Made by a program: the position numbers and the translations under genes. A DNA stretch of 64,000 bases from Arctopsyche grandis (taxonomy: Eukaryota > Arthropoda > Insecta > Trichoptera > Hydropsychidae). Shown in pieces: positions 32,450-43,914 of the stretch (position 1 is its first letter; every line of letters starts with the position of its first letter). The notes beneath the pieces were generated by a model that did not search any database, was not told the DNA's origin, and was given only the letters and a program-made list of their open reading frames with translations. The stretch is taken from assembly GCF_051622035.1 (NCBI RefSeq), contig NC_135361.1:5089001-5153000 (forward strand), given 5' to 3'.

Positions 32450-33502
32450 ATGTTCCGATTCTTAGTGGTTACCTTCCTCTTCGCCACCGCCTATGGTAAA
32501 ATAACTGATTTTATTAATGTTCTTGAATATTTTCAATGTCTTACACTTCAACGAATTATTAACCTTTTTATTTATTCAATGTTAAGGCGGTGTGCTGCCA
32601 GAAGTCCCCCAATTCGCCATGGATTGGGTTAGGGACGGAAGAATTGTCGGAGGAGAGAATGCCGACATCAAGGATGCTCCATACCAAGTAGCCATGCTTT
32701 ACGGTATTACTTCCTTCTCGCAATCGTGCGGAGGATCCATCATCAGCCCCACCGTCGTCGTCTGCGCTGCTCACTGTCCCGATGGGTAATATAATTTTTC
32801 AATTTAACAAAATTTGTACTTTTGGATCACCATCAATTAACGAGACAAATATACGAATTCAGTACCACTGCCGCCCGATGGAAAGTCCGAGCTGGATCCA
32901 CCAATAGCGGATCTGGAGGTCAAGTTATGGATGTAAGCAGAATGATCATGCACTCCAGCTACAGTGGGTCCACCATTGACTACGATATCTCCCTCTACAT
33001 CTTGAGCAGCGCCATCAACATCGATGGTGTCTCCACCAAAGCCATCCCTCTCCCAGCCCAAGACGCCACAGTCGCTGATGGTGCACCCGCATTCGTCACC
33101 GGATGGGGATCAACCAGGGTGAGTAGCACACGAAAGCTTCAAACACTGTCTACCTAATGTGAATGATCAATTGCTCAATATGAATCTTTCTCATTCCAGG
33201 AAGGAGGCAGCACTGTAGCCACTCTCCAAAAGGTCACGATTCCAATTGTGAACCAACAAACTTGCGTTTCTGCATACACCGGATTCAACTCCATCACCGC
33301 TAGGATGATCTGTGCTGGAAACCTCGCCAATGGAGGTCAAGATGCTTGCCAAGGAGACTCTGGTGGTCCACTTGCCGTCAATGGTGTCCTCATCGGAATC
33401 ACTTCATGGGGTAGAGGATGTGCTAGGGCTGGATACCCAGGAGTATGGACCAGAGTACCATCAGTACGAAACTGGATCGATCAACAACTCGCTCTCTTGT
33501 AA
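32450..33502 (+). CDS. secreted trypsin-like serine protease, copy 1
   Basis: Exons 32450-32495, 32587-32785, 32863-33118 and 33200-33502 join in frame with GT-AG introns to give 267 residues. Residues 1-17 are a signal peptide ([16 protein letters not shown]). A short propeptide ends at R34, with mature IVGG at 35. The catalytic triad is H78 (AAHC), D123 (YDISL) and S221 (GDSGGP). D215 at the pocket base with G238 and G248 indicates cleavage after Arg/Lys. C63-C79, C189-C205 and C217-C241 fit the three standard invertebrate disulphides; C75, in the position normally Thr/Ser of TAAHC, is unpaired. Length and layout are usual for insect trypsins, so a secreted digestive role is likely but inferred. 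It differs from copy 2 only at I56. An upstream in-frame TTG is not used; the ATG fits the signal peptide. Confidence 0.95.
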
Positions 33503-33559
33503 AGAGAATGAGTACATCACATCACTTTCGATAAATAAGCAATAATTGTAAAATATTAA

Positions 33560-33591
33560 AATAAATCAAAAAAACCAAAATTATTAATAAA
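33560..33591 (+). terminator. trypsin 1 poly-A signals
   Basis: AATAAA at 33560-33565 and again at 33586-33591, 58 and 84 bases after the stop codon. Only the second is kept in copy 2, so that one may be the ancestral signal. Confidence 0.6.
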
Positions 33592-33682
33592 TAACACTAG
33601 AAATACTAATTAATTTCATTTTATACCCGTGCTTAGTACTTATTTAATTATAAAATGTATATAATAACATTTAGTGAACATA

Positions 33683-34430
33683 AATTAAAGAAAATATACA
33701 GTAAAATACGTATTAAATAAATTCATGAAATTTAAAATGTACAAAACCAAATATTAATAGTGAAAATAATATTCACTATTAATAATTGGTTAAGCACGAC
33801 ACTGTCTTGCCATGCTAAAAATCATTTTATTTTAATATACATTTATACGTATTAGATTATAAATTTTATATATTAAATAATTAATTTATTGATTAATTAT
33901 GTACATTTTATGGATTTTATACACTTTAAATAGATTTTATATATTTTCGCATGATCACAAAACTTCATATATCTATTGTTATTACGTACATAAATAAAGT
34001 AAAAATAAGAGCGACCACTCCAACTCCAACGATACGCCCTTGGCCTAATCCGGTTATGGGCCCATAGGATGCCCTTGCTATTATTAAATTTCGAGTAAAC
34101 TTAATGATTCTGATATCCTCTTATCGTCTAAGCTCTTACATAATAGATAAATCAATCAATGAATTTGATAACACATTACATACATATCTTGCCATAGATT
34201 ATGAAATACTTTGTGATAACGAATTGAAAATTATGATTTCTTTCGACGTATTAATAACTTAACAGGTGGGAGCAAATTTAAACTAAAATCATAAATGAAT
34301 GCATATTAACAATATATGTTATAAAAATCACTTTAAATTGAAATTCACAAAACATACGTTATGCTAATTCCCATAATATCATATTTTAATATAGTGTTAA
34401 ATTTAATCACAAGTATATAATAACCATTAA

Positions 34431-34433
<3 letters not shown>
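33683..34433. other. spacer left part
   Basis: AT-rich spacer between the trypsin genes. It holds a minus-strand fragment of R2 at 33945-34005 (CATGATCACAAAACTTCATA...). No gene is seen. Confidence 0.6.

Positions 34434-34495
<62 letters not shown>
34434..34495. repeat. (TA)n microsatellite
   Basis: About 31 uninterrupted TA units in the spacer between the two trypsin genes. Confidence 0.95.
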
Positions 34496-34498
<3 letters not shown>

Positions 34499-34698
34499 TA
34501 ATTCAACAATTTAAAACAATATGATTTCGTTTTTTGAGTGTTTATCACGAAATTTACTTAATGATAAATTCGACAATTTTCAAGAAACAATTATACATAT
34601 GTTTACATAATATACTATACATCTTCTGATTTAATATTTAATGGCAAATGATGTACAAACATATGTATAGTATATAAATATATGTACGTAATTAATTA

Positions 34699-35070
34699 GC
34701 CAGCAGCATGGCTCGGTGGTTTCGTTGATATTAAACACTGAGAGGACGCCGTGTTCGATCCTGTGAGCTGACCTCGATTGAAAGGAATGTCTTCTGAGTA
34801 TAATCTTTAATGCTGCTGGTCAGATTTGGATTTTTGTGACTCCAAGTCGTTCGTTTCCTATCAGAGTTTATCTGAGCCAATTTATCTGATTTCAGTGTTG
34901 AAGCGGTCCATCAAATTGGCAAAAAAAAATCATCCTACCCAATATGTCACCACTATTTGAATATGATTTCAAAATATATTATCTATAACATAGATGTCGC
35001 ACTAATTTTATAATATATAGTATTTCTTATATATAGACGCATTAGAGTATTCTCTAATGTCACTGTGGCT
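34699..35070 (+). mobile_element. SINE-A variant in the trypsin spacer
   Basis: CCAGCAGCATGGCTCGGTGG head, B box GTGTTCGATCC, body with GTGACTCCAAGTCG, and a shortened 3' part ending in GACGCATTAGAG-TATT-CTCTAATGTC, another version of the tail hairpin with its own pairing. Confidence 0.75.
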
Positions 35071-35224
35071 AATATGTAAACAAATTAAAAATATATTTTA
35101 AAATTACAATTTAATACGTATAACTGTATATTAATTAAAAATATTTTTACCATCGAAAGACGAGGCCAAAGTCGCGCTTAACTTATGTAGCACTAACTTT
35201 AGAATATTATTTTCACTATTAATA

Positions 35225-36163
35225 ACACTGTTCGAAAAATGTTCGAGATTTTTTTTTTGGTTCAGAGACAAGATATTACTTTTCTTATAGATCTATGCCC
35301 AGTGAACACGAATCTGGTAATAAAAAATGTTGATTGACTCGAGATACGGAGATATATGTGCTTTTTAAATCGCGTGATTTTTCTATATCTTGGTGTTGTT
35401 CGGTCGATGTCTCAAAATCTGTCAATTTCCTGTTCAAAATGAATATTTGGAATCTATAGTCGAGTATTTTATCGTTCATTTTTAGTACTTTTCAGCTTTC
35501 AAATCTCTCTAAGTAGTCGTCCAGTTCAAATCAAAAGTCAAAAGTACGTATTTTCACTTGGGATTTTTTCCCACTGTTAATACTATTTTATATTAAGTAT
35601 TTTCTATTGAAACATGTTTATTGAGATAGTGTTCTGGCCACACTATTTTTTGTTTTCGTTTAAAAGGGTTAATTGGAAGTGTGCTGACTTTTAAATCGGT
35701 AAAATTGCGAGCTAAAAGCTCGTACTAGTATTTACTCGTATTTACACGAATCTGAATTGAATTAATAGGGATAATATATTAAATTGTCTTTATATGAGAA
35801 TTAAATAAAATTCAACTTAGAAAAATCATATTTCGACTATTCTTGTGGATAGTTATCGAGGTGAGCCAGTTATCAAAATCGCACGATTTCTTGTGGAACA
35901 AAAATTCGTTTATTTTATCGAGGTGAGCCAGTTATCAATAGATTTGATTGCTTAAAAATACTACAAATGAAAGATAAAATACCCGACTATAGATTCCAAT
36001 AATCATTTTGAACACGAAATTGACAGATTTGAAATCGCGCGATTTAAAAAACACATACATATATTTCCGAATCTCGAGCCAATCAAAATTTTTTATTACC
36101 AGATTCGTGTTAACTGGGCATAGTCATATCTCGTCTCTGAACAATTTTTGTGTCGAACAGTGT
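35225..36163. mobile_element. long terminal-inverted-repeat element in the spacer
   Basis: Ends ACACTGTTCG and CGAACAGTGT. Arms carry GGTTCAGAGACAAGATA, ACACGAATCTGGTAATAA and CGACTATAGATTCCAATAA with complementary partners on the other side. The motif ATCGAGGTGAGCCAGTTATC occurs twice at 35856-35940. Non-autonomous; superfamily not assigned. Short relative at 12813-12994. Confidence 0.75.
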
Positions 36164-36555
36164 AATTGGTTTTGTGCATTTTAATGTGATGAATTTATTT
36201 GATGCGTATTTTACTGTATATGTCACAGTGAAATTATATTTCAAATGAAAATATATTTTCACTGATGTTTCAGTGAAATCATAACCAGTTACATTTTCAG
36301 GGTTGGTTTTATTCATTTAAGATTAAATTGTTAGGGTTGGTATTTTTTAAGGGTTAGGATAGGCTAGGTTAGGTTAGGTAAATAAGTAAGTGTTGGCCCT
36401 ATTCATTTAAGATTGGGTTTGTATGATTAAATTATTAGTGTTAAACGTTGTAAATTCATTGTTTGATACATTTTCACTGCTTGAATTGGTGAAAGTATAT
36501 TTATATATGTACATATCTACCACATGGTGTATCTGGCCACAGGGGCGTGCGTATT
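36164..36555. other. spacer right part with TTAGG-like motifs
   Basis: Contains a local inverted pair around TTTTCACTGATGTTTCAGTG and, at 36296-36415, TTAGGGTTGG and GGCTAGGTTAGGTTAGG words resembling degenerate TTAGG repeats. The related sequence at 6165-6250 is in reverse. Confidence 0.5.
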
Positions 36556-36735
36556 TCTGTTCACCAAACGTTATTATATACATTTTATAATGAAACAAGT
36601 ACTACGTACGGGTATAAAATGAAATTAATTAGTATTTCTGATGTTGTTTATTAATAATTTTAAATTTTTTGAATTATTTTACAATTTTTGGTCTATTGCG
36701 TATTTATCGAAATTGATGTGATGTACTCATTCTCT

Positions 36736-37788
36736 TTACAAGAGAGCGAGTTGTTGATCGATCCAGTTTCGTACTGATGGTACTCTGGTCCATACTCCTG
36801 GGTATCCAGCCCTAGCACATCCTCTACCCCATGAAGTGATTCCGATGAGGACACCATTGACGGCAAGTGGACCACCAGAGTCTCCTTGGCAAGCATCTTG
36901 ACCTCCATTGGCGAGGTTTCCAGCACAGATCATCCTAGCGGTGATGGAGTTGAATCCGGTGTATGCAGAAACGCAAGTTTGTTGGTTCACAATTGGAATC
37001 GTGACCTTTTGGAGAGTGGCTACAGTGCTGCCTCCTTCCTGGAATGAGAAAGATTCATATTGAGCAATTGATCATTCACATTAGGTAGACAGTGTTTGAA
37101 GCTTTGGTGTGCTACTCACCCTGGTTGATCCCCATCCGGTGACGAATGCGGGTGCACCATCAGCGACTGTGGCGTCTTGGGCTGGGAGAGGGATGGCTTT
37201 GGTGGAGACACCATCGATGTTGATGGCGCTGCTCAAGATGTAGAGGGAGATATCGTAGTCAATGGTGGACCCACTGTAGCTGGAGTGCATGATCATTCTG
37301 CTTACATCCATAACTTGACCTCCAGATCCGCTATTGGTGGATCCAGCTCGGACTTTCCATCGGGCGGCAGTGGTACTGAATTCGTATATTTGTCTCGTTA
37401 ATTGATGGTGATCCAAAAGTACAAATTTTGTTAAATTGGAAAATTATATTACCCATCGGGACAGTGAGCAGCGCAGACGACGACGGTGGGGCTGATGATG
37501 GATCCTCCGCACGATTGCGAGAAGGAAGTAGTACCGTAAAGCATGGCTACTTGGTATGGAGCATCCTTGATGTCGGCATTCTCTCCTCCGACAATTCTTC
37601 CGTCCCTAACCCAATCCATGGCGAATTGGGGGACTTCTGGCAGCACACCGCCTGAACATTGAATAAATAAAAAGGTTAATAATTCGTTGAAGTGTAAGAC
37701 ATTGAAAATATTCAAGAAAATTAATAAAATTAGTTATTTTACCATAGGCGGTGGCGAAGAGGAAGGTAACCACTAAGAATCGGAACAT
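36736..37788 (-). CDS. secreted trypsin-like serine protease, copy 2
   Basis: Exons in order of transcription are 37743-37788, 37453-37651, 37120-37375 and 36736-37038, with lengths identical to copy 1 (46, 199, 256 and 303 bases). They also give 267 residues with the same signal peptide, R34/I35 activation site, H78-D123-S221 triad, D215 pocket and unpaired C75. The only predicted protein difference is T56 in place of I56, in a surface region before the first disulphide. Intron 1 has a canonical CAG acceptor here, where copy 1 has AAG. Intron 3 differs from copy 1 by one base near its donor. The genes point towards each other, so read-through transcripts would be complementary. Same inferred digestive role; both copies look intact. 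Confidence 0.95.
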
Positions 37789-37833
37789 GATGCTAAACAA
37801 CAGGTCTGATGGTTTTTGAGCTGAAAACTATTG

Positions 37834-37904
37834 CTTTTATAATGAAAGCGTATCTGCAATAGATAATGGGATTATATCAGTCTGAGGATTTATTTTTATT
37901 ATCT
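37834..37904 (-). promoter_or_regulatory. trypsin 2 core promoter and GATA motifs
   Basis: TATAAAAG (37834-37841) and the two GATA-type motifs (37861-37866, 37899-37904) mirror those of copy 1, so both genes probably share expression control. Confidence 0.6.
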
Positions 37905-37970
37905 CAGATTTCTCAAGCGAACACATGACACGTTAGATATAATCTGGATTTTCCAAATTATAAAAATAAA

Positions 37971-38399
37971 CCATTATGTTCTTAATTCATATTTGATTGA
38001 GGCGATTGTTGAATAAACAATCATCTTAGACGAGATTACGTCTTGATTACTTTAAATGGATGCGATGGGTTTTGCCGTATGTGAGTCTGTTAACACGAGA
38101 CGCATTAAATAATCTAAATTTGCTGATTTATTACAAAACATGTATGTCTGTGCGCTTAGTTTAAATCTCTTATGTGAAATATTTATTTTATTTATGTAGG
38201 TTATCATAAGTGGTAGAGTAAGATGGGCGATTTACAACATTATTTATATCATTATACAACGAACTGTCGGTTGACATGTACAATCGTTTTGTACATGTAA
38301 TAATTCTTCAACTTATGCACACCAACCAAATCAGTCATGCATGCATTGTTAGAAAACTAAATCCCACATAAACATATAATGTACATATACCTATATAAC
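37971..38399. other. no feature recognised
   Basis: AT-rich unique sequence after the end of the inverted repeat. Confidence 0.5.
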
Positions 38400-39300
38400 A
38401 ATTTTTACTTGATCTATGTACGTAGTAATAATATATGAAGTTTTATGATCATGCAAAAATTCGACTTCGAGATTTTGATTTATTTAAACTCGGAATTGAT
38501 CACTGATCATGTTTTTATAATTTAGAAAAAAACGTATGTGTGTGTATTTTGGAGATAATTTGAAGACCGTGAGTCCTATCAAATTGAAACTTAGTATCTG
38601 TGATTGAAAGTTTTATTGTTACAATGTGATTTTTAATTTATCGATTTACTTAGTAATAGTAGATGAAGTTTTGTGATCATGCGAAAATTCGGTATCGAGA
38701 TTTTGACCGATTATGAAAATTTATATTTTATGTACTTTTATAATTTTTATGTTAATTTTTAATTTGTAATTTTTAACGTTTTGGTCGCAATTCGTAAACC
38801 AGAAGTAGTTAGTTTTTTTAAAACAATATTTAATTATTTTATTTTGACCTTTTAAATTATTTTTATCATCTTGATACTTAATCTGTATAGTTTTTATGGT
38901 AATTTTAAGTAATAAAAAAAAATTGAACAAAATCCGACGGCTGGAAGTAGAACTTTTTTCTTGTGTAAGATTCCTTACATTTGCGCTCAATTTGCATCGA
39001 AAATGCTGTCATAACCTGAATGTGTGAACGCATATGTATGTTTCATTATTAAATTTTGTTTTTTATCCTTCTTATATTCCAATCCAATATATAGATAAAG
39101 TCGTGGGTTGGTCACATCGAATATTTTTTTCAATTTAAGGTCGACCGTAAGTGATACCTCACCTTAGAGATCTCCTCTTTTATATTCAAGTTTTATATTC
39201 AACTGTCTCCTAAGCCTCTCAACATTTTTTTTTCACATGTAATAGGCATGATACATTTCATTCACTAGAATTTCAAGTTGTTAAGGGTTTTCAATTATTT
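38400..39300 (+). repeat. dispersed repeat R2, copy b
   Basis: TTTACTTGATCTATGTACGT start, GATCATGC and GAGTCCTATC words, and a second start at 38635. More diverged than the 19.5 kb copy. A minus frame at 38721-38990 lies within and is low-complexity. Confidence 0.65.
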
Positions 39301-40639
39301 GATTCAAATTTATTGAATTTTCAAAAGACGAAAAGAAAATTTACAAAAAAAGGTAACAAGTATCATAAAGTGTATTTCAATGCGTCGAAAGTTTGATATT
39401 TCAAATGCGTATATAAAATTTTGATATAAATCATGGTTAAAACAAGGTCTTATTGCTTCATTTAAGAACATTGAAATATATGTACGTACAAAAGATTTAA
39501 AATATTGGTTGTTATATACATACATTATATAAGTATCTGAAGCATTCTGAGTATATTCAGATTAACTTCACATCTACGCAGAATGAATTCTCCGAAACGA
39601 TTGTGCTTTCCGAATTGAATTGAAAATTCTAAAATGAAAACGTAAGCGAATATATGTACATATACAAATATATATTTGCGATATACCGCAAATATTTTAT
39701 TATATAATTTTCATTCAATCCGATAGAGCCGGAATGCTATCGTTTAGGATACCCTTATTATCGCTTGCTCCATCTTTCCCTCAATTTTCCACACCCTATC
39801 GATTTAGATGACCATTTTCTTCGTAGATATTTTATTCCGTTTTCATCCGCTTTCCCGCCTCCCCCTAAGGCTGCAATATTATCATACCATCTACGTTTTA
39901 ACTAGGTAGGTCATTGCGTTTTCGTTTTTCCCCTTTTCTTTATACACACTTTGCCTGCTTCGGGATCTGTTTACAATATTTTATACGCGAGTATTTGAAC
40001 TCCGCGAACGCTGACTGATTTTCAAAATAAAAACCACTTCGCTTGAATAATTTTCGTTTGAGTTTTCTTTGGGTAAAGTTTTGGAATTGCGCGCGATCAT
40101 CGACGTGTTTACTAGAATATTTAAACGTTAGTCTCTTTGCTTAATTTATGTTACAAGTTGAAAAGTACACACAAATTTTGTGCATAATATCGAAGCACTT
40201 TGCAGAAACTCGAGTGGTTGGTTTTACTGCAGTGTAAACAACGCGGAGGCTACGAAAGCCAATACATAAAATATGCGTTGAATTTCAATATAAAATTTAC
40301 GATGAAAATCCAGAAATTTTTACAATAAATCAGATGGCGCAAATATTTCAAATAGCGTGTGAAGTGTGTGTAGTTTGAATACCGATTTCAAATTACATAT
40401 ATACATACATATGTATTGTATTGTATTCACACACTCGATTTTCAATGCGAAATACATTGTTTTTATTGCGATTATAATCGAAAAGTGTATTTATTTACTC
40501 GTCATGGTGATAAATTGAAGTCCAATTGAATGTAAATTACAAAGTTGAATGAATTATTATTGTGTTCGAATGAAAATGTCATGAATATTTGTACAAGCAT
40601 GTGTAAATTAAATTTTAAACTATAATTTTATTATTATAT
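39301..40639. other. no gene recognised
   Basis: AT-rich with a slightly GC-richer centre (39720-40260). No repeat family and no convincing frame. Confidence 0.4.
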
Positions 40640-41535
40640 GTGCGTTTAAAATCGGTTTTTTTACAAATAAAAAGCCGGTTTTAAGTTTTAAATTTTTATA
40701 TCGAAAAATATTGTAAATATACATATTATATTTTGAAAAAATAAATAATTGCTTAGAAATTAAATTGAGTTATAAACATTGTGAACTTTCATAAGATAAT
40801 TATTATATACTATTACTACAAATATTTCAAATAATAAAATTTGTATCATATATCACAGCCGTAAAATGGCAGATCCTGAATACGCACAAATAATTAAATT
40901 ATTTAAATAAGCTACTATCAAGAATATATTGAAAAAATAATGTCTTTTCTCGTAGAAAAACTGTAATCGTGGAATCGTGAATAAGAACATTGCTGAGATG
41001 AATTTCTGTTCGAAAACGTAATTAACTATGAAATATTTCCATCTTTCAAAGTTATTTTTACACATCTGTTTAAGTTTAACTTTAACTTGTCGAACCATTA
41101 TAATTTTCGGAAACAAATCCATAACAATTTACGATAACGTTTTCTGTACTTTTATACCACAACGTGAAAAAACACAGTTTGCCGAAATTCTAAAAGGCCT
41201 TGTGTAGGTTATTGAAACTACTTTCAATAATATTTTATAAGTTTATGACCTGGTCTTCGTCTATTACTAAATCTCAAAGCCACCGCTAAGTGCTGTACCT
41301 TTTTTTTGTCACCCAATGAAAGATCTATTCCCCAAGAAAGTTTGAATATACAATTTTTGTTGATCTTTCATAGAAATTTGAAATTTATCATTGTTAGTTT
41401 TCAGGAAAAAAACATTAATTAAAGAAAACCTTAAAAAGCCGGTTGATCGAGTTAGAAAAACCGGTTTTCGGTTTTTTGAAAAATGGTCAAAAAGCTGGCT
41501 TTTCGGTTTCGTTTTAAACCGGCTTGGAAGCCCTA
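40640..41535. mobile_element. hAT-like non-autonomous element, copy 2
   Basis: Shares AAAATGGCAGAT, GCCGAAATTCT, TGAAACTACTTTCAATAATA and the right end GGCTTGGAAGCCCTA with copy 1. It carries about 240 extra bases in the middle (40916-41158). A minus-strand frame of 89 residues (40853-41122) covers the extra part and could be a transposase relic, but I do not recognise it. The left end is degraded. Confidence 0.6.
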
Positions 41536-41669
41536 ATATAAAGTATGCAAAAGTTAGCTTATATAGTAAAGGATAGTTAATCGATAATACACCATACCTT
41601 GTTGTTTACTTGTCCAATCAGTAGATATAATTAATCAACGTTTTAGTATAATTAATTTTTCTAGAAAGG

Positions 41670-42679
41670 TTTTAAACCAGGGCTGTGGAGTCGGAGTCGT
41701 GAAAAATGAGCGACTCCGACGATTTTTTCTCCAAACTTGAAGTCTTCGTCATCCTTATATCGTGACAAAAGTATTGCAAGCAGAAGACTTGACTCCTGGT
41801 GAATTTTACAAGGAGTGGAAGAGCATTATTTTTCGTTTGTCTAAAATTCAGAAAAATACTATTACTGATGGAATATAAAACGCCATGATATCTAGAGAAA
41901 AATATTTACTGGATAATGATATTCTATTGGCTGGGATCTACATACATACATATGTTGACCCCATGGTTGGATCCATATTGACGGAAGAACAAATAAATAG
42001 AGCTAAGAATGCTTTGTTTGAATTAACGATTCGTATGAAAGGTCTTCGAGTGGGAAACGAGACGAAATTAGGCAGCTTTGATCCATCAATACTTGAATGA
42101 TCATTATCTTCATCCGACACCGCTGAATCTGAAGACGATTTTGAAAAATATTTCAACTTTATTCATTATAGTCCCAATATAGTAGAAGAAGGAGACTATT
42201 TCAAAATTTAAAATGAATTTTACGATGCATTGAAAATGGTGGAAAAAATTGACCGAGCTTATAATTTAAATGCTAAAATGGCAATACAGCAGTATCCAGA
42301 AATCGTAAAAGATTCAGCGTTGATCGTTACAGCATTGCCGCCAACTCAAGTATCCGTGAAGCGGTTATTTTCCACTCTTAAAATCCTCAATTCTGATTTG
42401 AGAGCTTCTACGAATACCGATTTAATAGAAGCAATGATGTTTCTAAGAATAAATTCAAATAAATAATTAATAAAGTTTGATTTATTTTTATGCCTATAAC
42501 ATGAAAAATATTTGCAAAGGTAGGAAAACAACCTGATAACATTTTTGAGTCGGATTCGGATTCGGAGTCGGAGCCGTGTTGTTGGTAAATATCGGAGTCG
42601 GAGTTGAAGTCGTGTTGTTGGTAAATATCGGAATCGGAGTCGTGATTTATTTTAACGGCTCCACAGTCCTGTTTTAAAC
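41670..42679 (+). mobile_element. hAT transposon with 8 bp target duplication
   Basis: A 994 bp element (41678-42671) begins CAGGGCTGTGGAGTCGGAG; its other end read inward is CAGGACTGTGGAGCCG. It is flanked by the perfect duplication TTTTAAAC (41670-41677, 42672-42679). GGAGTCGG words are repeated near both ends. Inside are transposase relics. Confidence 0.9.
41780..42475 (+). pseudogene. degenerate hAT transposase
   Basis: Open pieces at 41885-42100 (SREKYLLDNDILLAGIYIH, then LTEEQINRAKNALFELTIR) and 42230-42466. The second ends with LPPTQVSVKRLFSTLKILNS and RASTNTDLIEAMMFLRIN, the C-terminal hAT dimerisation domain. Stops separate the pieces, and the N-terminal zinc finger and most of the catalytic core are missing. 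It cannot encode an active enzyme. The element could only have moved with help from a full-length relative. Confidence 0.85.
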
Positions 42680-43914
42680 ATACATATGCTTCTAAATGGA
42701 AGTTTCTGATATGAAAATTTGTGATGAAATTCAAACTTGATGTAGCTTAACTAACAGGTAACCATTGACTCATTACCTTCGCCCGATTAACCGTGTCCGC
42801 TTAACCTGCGAGTTAAGCTATGGTTATAGTCGTATTATATATTGTATATTTGAATGCTGACAAATTGGCATCCGTTTGAGCTTTATTTTTCGCAACTTGG
42901 CATTATGAAAATGCTAATTTTATAGCCGAAACTGCAGCATTGCATCGCGACCCCGTCGAGAGCCAGAGAGAGAGAGAGAGAGAGCATCTTATGTACAATC
43001 GAAATGTCCTATTCGTTGGGTTAACATTCACACTGCGGGGAGTACTTGCAGGCCGTTTCTAGATAATGAGTGAATAAATGACTATTATCAGGTGGTGCAA
43101 CGCTCCAATAATGGCCACTCGAAATGCACTTGCCCGCTAATAATTGCAGCGCAGTTAGTCCCCACTATGTACACACACTCACGTTACATAGCGTTTATCT
43201 CTAATTCAAAGCGAGAACGAGAGAGACAAGGGGCTGTTTTATTCACTCGAAGGTTGTACTTTGTTATTGTATATGATGATATAATGTATAAATTTCGAAT
43301 TAACTGGTTTTTTGGCCGTCGGTAAAACGGCGTGGTGTGCGGTGCAATTTAATTCGGCTTAACTTTTGGGTAACGGCGCGGCGAGCGAACGGTTATGAGG
43401 TCGTAAAGCCCGACAATAACGATCTGACCTGTAACCCTATTGGCATACAAAATGACCAGTTAAAAAGACAAACTTTTTAATGTTTACGACCGCACTATCA
43501 CCGTGGCATCCCCGTTTGATCTGAAGCCGAACAATGGGACGCTTTTGGCAACCCTCTGCACAGAACAACGTCGTTTTTCCGAAGGCGGATGATGGTGCAT
43601 CCGTGCGTTATGCACTCGAATGCAGCTAATGTCGGGAATTATTGAAATCCGACGGTGCCCCGGCTAATGAGGCGATTAATGTCTGCTTCGTTGTATCGAT
43701 TTTCCGGTACGTAATTGTGCACGGCTTTGACGTAGAATTACGTCAGTTTGTGATACATTCGAGATTATCTCTAGCATTGCAGTAATACTCATTTCGTTCG
43801 AAAGTAAAGAGCAAACAAGACTATTTGCTAGAATCAAAATCTTTTATAATGTACTAAATAAAACGGCAATTTAAACAATATTTCAATGAAAAATGTACGG
43901 CAATATCTTCTAAT
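42680..43914. other. unique block, GC-richer, no gene
   Basis: 42960-42985 is a GA dinucleotide run. 43040-43760 is richer in GC and CG without repeats. A plus frame at 43092-43325 shows no domain. Conserved regulatory DNA is possible but untested. Confidence 0.35.

Larger units (their letters stand above)
32268..33682 (+). repeat. left arm of the trypsin inverted repeat
   Basis: Mirrors 36556-37970. It covers 182 bases upstream of the start codon, four exons, three introns and about 180 bases of 3' flank. Base x pairs with 70238-x at every point checked, so there is no net gain or loss. Divergence is concentrated in intron 1 and in the 3' flank. Confidence 0.95.
36556..37970 (-). repeat. 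right arm of the trypsin inverted repeat
   Basis: Mirror of 32268-33682. Homology ends at 37970, followed by unrelated sequence (CCATTATGTT). Confidence 0.95.

Noticed and set aside
32438..32632. A 64-residue frame extending past exon 1 of trypsin 1
   Set aside because: It reads through intron 1; splicing at 32495/32587 gives the correct trypsin sequence and the mirror copy supports it.
37177..37655. Plus-strand frames of 74 and 75 residues (and the mirror set at 32568-33061)
   Set aside because: They are antisense to trypsin exons 2 and 3 and occur in both copies only because the arms are identical.
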